NCBI GenBank assembly: GCA_002373755.1 | Contig: DFJU01000072.1 | Coordinates: 480-6,053 of the forward strand | DNA from: Bacteroidales bacterium UBA3663 | GTDB lineage: Bacteria > Bacteroidota > Bacteroidia > Bacteroidales > UBA3663 | Length of the DNA: 5,574 nt | Reading direction: 5' to 3' | In this document: in pieces, positions 1 through 4,888 of the stretch | Numbering within the stretch: position 1 is the first letter of the stretch | Layout of the letters: every line of letters begins with the position of its first letter | The notes under the pieces: model-generated | Database searches by the model: none | What the model was told of the DNA's origin: nothing | Seen by the model: only the letters and a program-made list of their open reading frames with translations | Made by a program: the position numbers and the translations under genes

Positions 1-129
1 CAGATGCACATCGGCGACAAATGGGAAATCTACATCCCGGCCGAAATGGGCTACGGCAAGTTCTCGCAACCCGGCATCCCTGGCGGCTCTACGCTGATTT
101 TTGAAATCGAACTGATAGGAATCGCGTAA
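1..129 (+). CDS. FKBP-type peptidyl-prolyl cis-trans isomerase, C-terminal end (partial)
   Basis: The frame is open from the left edge to a TAA at 127-129 and gives 42 residues, so the N-terminus and most of the domain lie outside the window. The visible end is the classic FKBP tail: GDKWEIYIPAEMGYG, followed by PGIPGGSTLIFEIELIGI. This corresponds to the last strands of the FKBP fold, with the family-typical tyrosine/glycine turn and the IPGGSTLIFEIEL strand. These enzymes catalyse proline cis-trans isomerisation and act as folding helpers; in Bacteroidota many are exported or lipid-anchored, but the end that would show this is missing. The next gene starts two bases after the stop, suggesting co-transcription. 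Family assignment is firm; subtype and localisation are unknown. Confidence 0.9.
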   Translation, partial: QMHIGDKWEIYIPAEMGYGKFSQPGIPGGSTLIFEIELIGIA

Positions 130-131
130 TA

Positions 132-737
132 ATGGACGCAAAAGAATCGGCCAAACGCTCGAACCTCTTGAAATTTGAGGCCACAATGCTCTTCACGCAA
201 ATCAGGAACCAGTTGGAATCTTCCCGCTGGTTCTTCTTCGACGAGGCAAGGCGGCAGGGCTTCTCCACGCAGGTCACACAGAGCATTTCGCCCTATCGCG
301 CCTCGCTGCACTTCCGCTATGTTCATGGCCGATGCCTCTACGACGCATATCTGGAACGCGAGGCCCACGTCGGCAACATCGGCGACGACCTCTGGACGCT
401 CTCCTTCCCCGGCATCGAGGGAAAGACATCGGCCAAGACCCTGCGCGAACATCTCGCACCGCTACGCGACGAGGGCTTCGACATCCCGAACGGCGAGGAA
501 TACCTTGACCGGCAGATGAACTTCTCGCTCGGTCTCTTCGCCGCCTGCCTGATGCGCGTCGATGTCAAGTTTCCCATCGGCCAAAAACCGTTTCCGGCCT
601 TCTGCCGCGTGATGGACGAGCTGGAAAGGCATGAGAGTCACGGCCAATGCGACTTCCGCACACTCGAAACGCAGTCGGAACAGGACGACGACACCGCACC
701 CGACATGATGCTGGGCGACTGGCAGACGTGGAAGTGA
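132..737 (+). CDS. Unrecognised 201-aa protein coupled to the FKBP gene
   Basis: I do not recognise this protein. The frame is long, has the GC-rich third positions of its neighbours, and its ATG lies two bases after the FKBP stop, so it is probably translated from the same mRNA. An in-frame internal ATG at 186 is an alternative start but would widen the gap. The protein looks soluble: no signal peptide and no membrane segment. Residues 25-65 are rich in aromatic and basic residues (SSRWFFFDEARRQGF, YRASLHFRYVHGRCLYDAYL), a mid-region has LSFPGIEGKTSAKTLREHL, and the last 30 residues are acidic with a DDD run and end in GDWQTWK. No catalytic motif is evident. It could be a lineage-restricted gene. 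Confidence 0.75.
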   Translation: MDAKESAKRSNLLKFEATMLFTQIRNQLESSRWFFFDEARRQGFSTQVTQSISPYRASLHFRYVHGRCLYDAYLEREAHVGNIGDDLWTLSFPGIEGKTSAKTLREHLAPLRDEGFDIPNGEEYLDRQMNFSLGLFAACLMRVDVKFPIGQKPFPAFCRVMDELERHESHGQCDFRTLETQSEQDDDTAPDMMLGDWQTWK

Positions 738-738
738 T

Positions 739-821
739 GCCTTTCTCCTACGCGGATTTTACGCCACACATTCTCCGCTTTCGGATAATCCCCTGCGGAC
801 AAAAAAATCGCGTAGCAAGGC
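739..821. repeat. Imperfect inverted repeat in the gap before the transporter gene
   Basis: Three paired blocks lie on either side of a 43-base loop: GCCTT (739-743) with AAGGC (817-821), CTACGCG (748-754) with CGCGTAG (809-815), and ATTTT (756-760) with AAAAT (804-808). Short unpaired bases lie between the blocks. Within the loop TCCGC (774-778) can pair with GCGGA (795-799). About 17 outer and 5 inner base pairs are thus possible, beginning two bases after the stop of the preceding gene and ending 45 bases before the transporter start. It could be a terminator-like or leader structure, or incidental. There is no clear U-run immediately after it, so it is not a textbook intrinsic terminator. 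Confidence 0.4.
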
Positions 822-866
822 ATCAAAGCCAAACAAAAGGACGTCAAAGTTCACCAAAAAAAGAAA

Positions 867-1763
867 ATGAAAGCAAAGGGATATATCTACGCAGCACTGT
901 CGGCCGCCGCCTACGGCACAAATCCGATTTTTGCAAAACCACTCTACAACGACGGCATGAATCCCGACTCGGTGCTCCTGTTCCGCTACGTGCTCGCCGT
1001 CGCCGTACTGGCCCTGATGATGTGCTACAACGGTTTTCGTCGCGGCAACATGGCCGAAACATTCCGCGTGAGCCGCCACAACCTGCCACAACTCATCCTG
1101 CTCGGCGTGCTGATGGCCTTCAGTTCGCTCACATTGTTCGTCAGCTACAACTACATTCCCGTCGGCATCGCATCGACGCTGCTCTTCGTCTATCCAATCC
1201 TCACCGCGCTCATCATGACGCTATGCTTCCACGAACGGCTCTCGTGGCTCGTCGTCGCATGCCTTGTCATCGCATGTAGCGGCATTGCCCTGTTGTGTCC
1301 GATGGAAGACGGTGCCATCTCGTTGAGCAGCAATTTTCTGATCGGATTTCTCGTGGTGATGCTTTCCGGCCTCAGCTACGCGATTTATCTGGTTGGACTG
1401 AACAAGACGCGGCTGCGCACCATTGCGTCGATGCCTGTCACGCTCTATGTGCTGATTTTCGGCACGTTGCTGTTCGTCGCCCGACTGATGTTTTTCGCAC
1501 CGCTCACATTGCCAGAGCACACCATTTCGTGGCTCAACCTGCTGGCTCTCGGCATCTTCCCCACCGTCGTGTCGCTCATCTGCACCGCCAAGGCCATCCA
1601 GAACATCGGCAGCACGCAGACGGCACTGCTCGGCGCCCTCGAACCCGTCACGGCTGTCATTCTGGGTGTCATCATCCTGGGCGAAACGGTCTCGCTACGC
1701 GACATCGGCGGCATGACGCTCATCTTCCTCGCGGTCACGCTGGTGGTGTATAGGAAGAAATAA
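867..1763 (+). CDS. EamA/DMT-family inner-membrane transporter
   Basis: This 298-aa protein is a complete drug/metabolite transporter (DMT) superfamily member of the EamA type, with two repeated halves of five membrane helices. Hydrophobic segments lie at about residues 5-24, 35-54, 73-92, 96-118, 123-143, 155-176, 188-211, 220-242, 250-270 and 275-295. Family signatures are the first-half end at IASTLLFVYPILTALIMTL followed by HERLSW, and the second-half LEPVTAVILGVIILGE. The C-terminal VVYRKK is a positive cytoplasmic end. The ATG at 867 follows an A-rich leader (AAAAAAAGAAA), normal for Bacteroidota starts without Shine-Dalgarno pairing. Members export amino acids, metabolites or drugs; the substrate cannot be read from sequence. 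It is the last GC-rich gene before the low-GC island and has no obvious functional tie to it. Confidence 0.93.
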   Translation: MKAKGYIYAALSAAAYGTNPIFAKPLYNDGMNPDSVLLFRYVLAVAVLALMMCYNGFRRGNMAETFRVSRHNLPQLILLGVLMAFSSLTLFVSYNYIPVGIASTLLFVYPILTALIMTLCFHERLSWLVVACLVIACSGIALLCPMEDGAISLSSNFLIGFLVVMLSGLSYAIYLVGLNKTRLRTIASMPVTLYVLIFGTLLFVARLMFFAPLTLPEHTISWLNLLALGIFPTVVSLICTAKAIQNIGSTQTALLGALEPVTAVILGVIILGETVSLRDIGGMTLIFLAVTLVVYRKK

Positions 1764-1860
1764 ACCAACAACGCCTTAATGCCGTTCTGGCTTTGAATGG
1801 TTGTGGCCGATGGAAATGATTTCAAAACAATGCTACCAAAGACATTTTCGGATGTTATAT

Positions 1861-1891
1861 TTTGCTATTCTACATTTATTCAATATATTCG
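1861..1891 (+). promoter_or_regulatory. Candidate Bacteroidota-type promoter for the dam remnant/KilA-N/nuclease operon
   Basis: TTTG at 1861-1864 is followed after exactly 19 bases by TATATTCG at 1884-1891. This fits the Bacteroidota primary sigma-factor consensus TTTG-N19/20-TAnnTTTG with one mismatch in the -7 box. Transcription would begin near 1898, leaving a leader of roughly 27 bases before the ATG at 1925, in an AT-rich stretch ending CCTTAAAAATAGTT. The 161-base gap after the transporter holds no other gene that I can see. The match is by eye only. Confidence 0.5.
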
Positions 1892-1924
1892 CTGCAAATT
1901 TAAATTCAATCCTTAAAAATAGTT

Positions 1925-2080
1925 ATGACAAAAGCGAAACCCTTTATCAAGTGGGTTGGCGGTAAAGGCCAACTCATCGAACAACTGGATGCCCAACTTC
2001 CAGCTGACTTTGATAATTGGAATGATGTGACTTATATTGAGTCATTCGTGGGCGGTGGGGCGATGTTGTTATATTGTTAA
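1925..2080 (+). pseudogene. N-terminal remnant of a Dam/DpnM-type adenine methyltransferase
   Basis: An ATG at 1925 opens 51 codons that match the start of alpha-class N6-adenine methyltransferases (Dam, M.DpnIIA). PFIKWVGGK at residues 6-14 is the family's N-terminal AdoMet-binding motif X, and ESFVGGGAM at 39-47 is motif I (normally EPFxGGGA, here Pro to Ser). The frame then ends at LLYC and a TAA, whereas the family usually runs to about 260-290 residues. The target-recognition domain and the catalytic DPPY motif are absent, and no C-terminal half follows, since the KilA-N gene starts 21 bases later. The stub cannot methylate DNA. It most likely records deletion of a DpnM-type gene. Its promoter and leader appear intact and may now drive the downstream genes. 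A retained regulatory peptide is possible but unsupported. Confidence 0.85.
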
Positions 2081-2101
2081 TATTTTCTGAACTTGAAAAA
2101 C

Positions 2102-2902
2102 ATGGCTAAGATAATAGTTAATGAAACCGAGATTTCAATCTCGAATGTTTGTGGAGAAGATTACATTTGCATAACTGACATGCTGAAGGCTAAGGATGGA
2201 GATTTCTTTGTTACCGATTGGCTTCGCAACCGCAATACAATGGAATTCCTCGGAGTATGGGAAAGAGTTTATAATCCAAATTTTAATTATGGCGAATTCG
2301 CCACAATTAGAAACCAATCAGGATTGAATAGCTTTAAAATCAGCGTTAAAGAATTTGTTGCTCGAACCAATGCCATCTCTTTACAGGCAAAAGCAGGAAG
2401 ATATGGGGGTACGTATGCCCACAAAGACATTGCTTTCGAATTTGCTATGTGGATTAGTCCAGAGTTCAAGGTTTATGTTGTACGAGAATTTCAGCGCCTT
2501 AAAGCCGAAGAACAGAAACAACTAGAGTGGTCGGCCAAGCGGGAACTCTCTAAAATCAACTATCATATTCATACGGATGCCATCAAGGCAAATCTGATAC
2601 CGGCAGAGATTACCAGAGAACAAGCTGCCATGAAATATGCCGACGAGGCAGATGTGCTAAATATGGCCATGTTTGGAATGACTGCCAGGCAATGGCGGGA
2701 ACAGAATCCAGATAAAAAAGGTAATATCCGAGACTATGCCAGCATCAACGAACTCATCTGTCTGTCGAATATGGAAAACCTCAATGCTGTATTCATAAAC
2801 GATGGGATGCCCCAGTCAGAACGACTTATCAAACTCAATCAGATAGCCATTCAGCAGATGCGCATCTTGGAGGATACCGGCAATCGAACCCTTTTGAAAT
2901 GA
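2102..2902 (+). CDS. KilA-N domain protein (predicted DNA-binding)
   Basis: This 266-aa protein carries a KilA-N domain at about residues 20-133. The recognisable parts are YICITDMLKA near the start, WLRNRNTMEFLGVWE, and the very typical end GGTYAHKDIAFEFAMWISP plus FKVYVVREFQRLK. KilA-N is a DNA-binding fold common in large DNA viruses, phages and bacterial mobile regions. Residues 134-266 are a mostly helical, charged extension with no motif I recognise, beginning with a possible coiled coil (LKAEEQKQLEWSAKRELSK). I chose the ATG at 2102; an in-frame TTG at 2093 would add three residues. The stop overlaps the nuclease ATG as ATGA, so the two are probably translationally coupled. In this setting it may be a regulator or accessory specificity factor of the R-M-type locus; that role is inference. 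Confidence 0.85.
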   Translation: MAKIIVNETEISISNVCGEDYICITDMLKAKDGDFFVTDWLRNRNTMEFLGVWERVYNPNFNYGEFATIRNQSGLNSFKISVKEFVARTNAISLQAKAGRYGGTYAHKDIAFEFAMWISPEFKVYVVREFQRLKAEEQKQLEWSAKRELSKINYHIHTDAIKANLIPAEITREQAAMKYADEADVLNMAMFGMTARQWREQNPDKKGNIRDYASINELICLSNMENLNAVFINDGMPQSERLIKLNQIAIQQMRILEDTGNRTLLK

Positions 2903-3639
2903 TCGTTATGGCAGAGAAGAAATACACTCAAATGCAACAAGTGATTGATGTACTCCGCGACAATGGCGGTTATGCAACACTTGGAAATCTTTATCGTCTT
3001 GTAGATACAACTTCATGGGCGACAAAGACACCCAATGAGTCTATCCGCAGGATAGTACAACAGTCGAAGGAAATATTCAAAGTGCAACCTGGACTATGGG
3101 CTTTGGAGGAGTTCCGAACCGAAATCATGCAAAAGTTTGAGATTAAGACGAAAGAGGCAAAGGATGACGAATGCTTTACACATGGCTACTATCAAGGTCT
3201 AATCATTGAGATTGGCAACATGAAGAAGTTTGCCACTTTTGTGCCAGCACAAGACCAAAACCGAAAATTTCTTGAGAAACCATTGATAGAAGTTTGTTCG
3301 ACGGTTCAAATACCCAAATTCTCTTATGACCAGATTGTTGGCCGAGCGCGGACGGTAGATGTCATTTGGTTCAATGAACGTAAAATGCCAAATAGTTTCT
3401 TTGAGGTAGAACACTCTACAGATATACAGAATTCTGTAACGAAATTCTGTGACCTACAAGACTTTAATAGTCGGTTCTTTATAGTAGCACCACAAAACCG
3501 AAAGGAACAGTTTGAAAAGGTTTTGAGTAGAACAGCCTTCAAGGACATAAAAGAAAGAGTGAGATTTAGTAGTTACGAAACCATATTGAAACAATATGAA
3601 TTGATGTGTCAAGCACGGTCATCCGTTGGTTTTATTTGA
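2899..3639 (+). CDS. Predicted restriction endonuclease: HARE-HTH-like N-terminus and PD-(D/E)XK-like C-terminus
   Basis: This is a 246-aa protein. Residues 8-70 look like a winged-helix HARE-HTH module (YTQMQQVIDVLRDNGGYATL, then SIRRIVQQSKEIFKVQPGLWAL), a domain known from restriction enzymes and chromatin proteins. Residues 95-215 look like a restriction-type nuclease core: helix HGYYQGLIIEIGNMKKF (Q99, E104), AQDQNRKF, then VDVIWFN (D154), FFEVEHS (E169, E171), an alpha-helical stretch and the strand RFFIVAP. An acidic residue followed by ExE instead of ExK has precedent in BamHI. The family is not one I can name, and it is not recognisably DpnII, MboI or Sau3AI. The ATG at 2899 overlaps the KilA-N stop; an alternative ATG at 2908 gives MAEKK. 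Paired with the downstream methyltransferase it would form a type II-like system, possibly for GATC (inferred). Confidence 0.7.
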   Translation: MIVMAEKKYTQMQQVIDVLRDNGGYATLGNLYRLVDTTSWATKTPNESIRRIVQQSKEIFKVQPGLWALEEFRTEIMQKFEIKTKEAKDDECFTHGYYQGLIIEIGNMKKFATFVPAQDQNRKFLEKPLIEVCSTVQIPKFSYDQIVGRARTVDVIWFNERKMPNSFFEVEHSTDIQNSVTKFCDLQDFNSRFFIVAPQNRKEQFEKVLSRTAFKDIKERVRFSSYETILKQYELMCQARSSVGFI

Positions 3640-3689
3640 TTTTTGTGATCATTTTTTAACAATTGGTTTTTCGGTCATTCAACGCTTAG

Positions 3690-3720
3690 TTTGCTGATAT
3701 TCAGTAAGTGGCTATCTTGT
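3690..3720 (+). promoter_or_regulatory. Weak candidate promoter for the methyltransferase gene
   Basis: TTTG at 3690-3693 is followed after 19 bases by TATCTTGT at 3713-3720, a partial match to the Bacteroidota -7 box TAnnTTTG (last two positions swapped). Transcription would start near 3727, so four of the five GATC sites would lie at or just downstream of the start and one upstream. The spacing is right but the -7 match is poor. Confidence 0.3.
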
Positions 3721-3730
3721 TGAAAATGAT

Positions 3731-3748
3731 CTTTTTTGATCAAAAAAG
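3731..3748. repeat. 18-bp perfect palindrome centred on GATC
   Basis: CTTTTTTGATCAAAAAAG reads the same on both strands and is centred on the GATC at 3738. It has no loop, so it fits a binding site for a symmetric protein dimer better than an RNA hairpin, although read as RNA it could fold around the central bases into a weak hairpin. It lies 58-75 bases upstream of the preferred methyltransferase ATG. Candidate binders from this locus are the KilA-N protein, the HARE-HTH nuclease, or the methyltransferase itself. Confidence 0.6.
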
Positions 3749-3805
3749 TTAATAAATGATCAAATCGTTTTTGTAAGAAATTTTGATCGTTTCTTTGTGC
3801 CTGTT

Positions 3806-4843
3806 ATGAGGTACAATGTAACGATTCAAGAGACGCTTGCAAAAACTGTGCAGGTTGAGGCCGACTCACTGAAAGATGTGGAGTCGGCGGTTGGTCAATT
3901 GTATCGTAATAGTGACATTGTATTATCTGGAGATGATTATGTTTCTACAGAGATAGTCGCTAACAAATGCCAGCCTTATTATAAATCCCCTAACAACAAT
4001 TTTACTCTGATTCAAGGAGATTGTGTAGATACCTTGTCGAAGTTCAAGTTTGGCTTCGATATGGTATTTGCCGATCCTCCTTATTTCTTGTCGAGTGGTG
4101 GTATCAGTTGTCAGAGTGGGCAAGTCGTTTGTGTGGACAAGGGTGATTGGGACAAGCCAACTTCTACGGAAGAAATGGATGCTTTCAATTTGCGTTGGCT
4201 TAAAGCCTGCCGCGAACACATGAAAGAAAATGCAACTATTTGGATTTCAGGCACCCATCATAATATCTTCAGCGTTCAACAGCAACTGATTAAGCTCGGT
4301 TTCAAGATATTGAATGTCATTACGTGGGCCAAGACAAATCCGCCGCCGAACATTTCTTGTCGTTATTTCACATATAGCACGGAGTTTATAATCTGGGCGC
4401 GCAAGTCGGCCAAAGTAGCTCACTATTTCAACTACGAATTGATGAAAGAGTTGAATGGTAACAAGCAGATGACCGATGTTTGGCAACTGCCAGCCATTGG
4501 CAAGTGGGAAAAATCATGTGGCAAGCATCCCACCCAGAAGCCGTTAGGAGTATTGGCAAGATTAATTCAAGCAAGCACGCAACCGAATGCCTGGATTCTT
4601 GACCCATTCAGTGGTAGCGCAACTACTGGCATTGCCGCCAATTTGCTCGGTCGGCGGTATCTCGGTCTGGAAATGGAAGAAGAGTTTCTTTCCATGAGTA
4701 AGGCTCGAAGAGAAGAATTGGAGAATCAAGCCATACGCAATGACTATCTGGCACGTCTGGAAAAAGCCAAAATCATTATGCCATCAGCTCTTCGTCTCAT
4801 CGCAGATGATAGTGAGATAGATTTTGGGGTGCCGTGGCTGTAA
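3806..4843 (+). CDS. DpnA-type N6-adenine DNA methyltransferase with N-terminal DpnD/PcfM-like domain
   Basis: This is a 345-aa beta-class adenine methyltransferase that transfers a methyl group from AdoMet to adenine N6. Catalytic motif IV DPPY is at residues 90-93, followed by FLSSGGISCQSGQVV and DKGDWDKP. Next come WAKTNPPPNISCRYFTYSTE (174-193), KHPTQKP (240-246) and motif I DPFSGSATTG (266-275). The order IV-TRD-I and these blocks closely resemble pneumococcal DpnA (M.DpnIIB), so GATC is the predicted target. Residues 1-53 (MRYNVTIQETLAKTVQVEAD onward) are not part of DpnA; they resemble the small DpnD/PcfM-like family, usually encoded separately. About 45 extra residues follow the methylase core. 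I prefer the ATG at 3806 because DpnD-like proteins begin this way; an in-frame GTG at 3797 adds three residues. All catalytic motifs are intact. As the Dam-type partner is broken, this may be the only protective methylase. Confidence 0.9.
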   Translation: MRYNVTIQETLAKTVQVEADSLKDVESAVGQLYRNSDIVLSGDDYVSTEIVANKCQPYYKSPNNNFTLIQGDCVDTLSKFKFGFDMVFADPPYFLSSGGISCQSGQVVCVDKGDWDKPTSTEEMDAFNLRWLKACREHMKENATIWISGTHHNIFSVQQQLIKLGFKILNVITWAKTNPPPNISCRYFTYSTEFIIWARKSAKVAHYFNYELMKELNGNKQMTDVWQLPAIGKWEKSCGKHPTQKPLGVLARLIQASTQPNAWILDPFSGSATTGIAANLLGRRYLGLEMEEEFLSMSKARREELENQAIRNDYLARLEKAKIIMPSALRLIADDSEIDFGVPWL

Positions 4844-4870
4844 TCAACAGCATCAAAAAATCTCAATAAC

Positions 4871-4886
4871 TCGTTTTTAAAAACGA
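4871..4886. terminator. 16-bp palindrome between convergent genes, possible weak bidirectional terminator
   Basis: TCGTTTTTAAAAACGA is a perfect palindrome in the 45-base gap between the methyltransferase stop and the minus-strand dehydrogenase stop. As RNA it could form a short TCGTTT/AAACGA stem with a TTAA loop on either strand. It has little GC and no long U-tract, so termination is only a suggestion from its position between convergent genes and at the island border. Confidence 0.3.
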
Positions 4887-4888
4887 TA

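Larger units (their letters stand above)
3647..3788. promoter_or_regulatory. Cluster of five GATC sites upstream of the methyltransferase gene
   Basis: GATC occurs at 3647, 3728, 3738, 3758 and 3785 within the 157-base gap before the methyltransferase GTG at 3797. Reading the whole window by eye I find only three others (1340, 2901, 4073). Every clustered copy is preceded by T, and four sit in T-rich/A-rich context such as TTTTGATC or TGATCAAA. Since the adjacent enzyme is DpnA-like and DpnA methylates GATC, the region is a candidate methylation-sensitive control element. No long ORF, RNA gene or intrinsic terminator is otherwise seen in this gap. Confidence 0.55.
1790..4888. other. Low-GC R-M-type island inserted between two host genes
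   Basis: Base composition changes soon after the transporter stop and returns at the 3' end of the minus-strand dehydrogenase. Counted sample lines give about 57% (481-540) and 65% (1621-1680) GC in the left flank, and about 35% (2101-2160), 45% (3001-3060) and 50% (4501-4560) in the island. Codon use is correspondingly AT-richer. All island genes are DNA-methylation, DNA-binding or nuclease types. No integrase, transposase or tRNA is visible and no convincing flanking direct repeat was found, so the mode of entry is unknown; replacement by homologous recombination in the flanks is possible. The exact borders are uncertain by tens of bases. Confidence 0.7.

Noticed and set aside
647..1279. 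A 210-codon plus-strand frame spanning the gap and the first part of the transporter.
   Set aside because: It overlaps two better-supported genes, its product is arginine/histidine-rich low-complexity sequence, and it is explained as a shadow of the transporter frame.
1820..1830. Short palindrome GAAATGATTTC between the transporter and the dam remnant.
   Set aside because: Only five base pairs around one central base, likely by chance in AT-rich sequence, and no associated signal.
2093..2104. TTG at 2093 as the start of the KilA-N protein.
   Set aside because: An ATG three codons later fits better, and the added residues carry no family conservation.
3647..3788. Possibility that the spaced GATC copies form a CRISPR array or iterons of a replication origin.
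   Set aside because: Spacings are irregular (81, 10, 20 and 27 bases) with no long shared repeat, no Cas or replication-initiator gene is nearby, and the DNA looks chromosomal.
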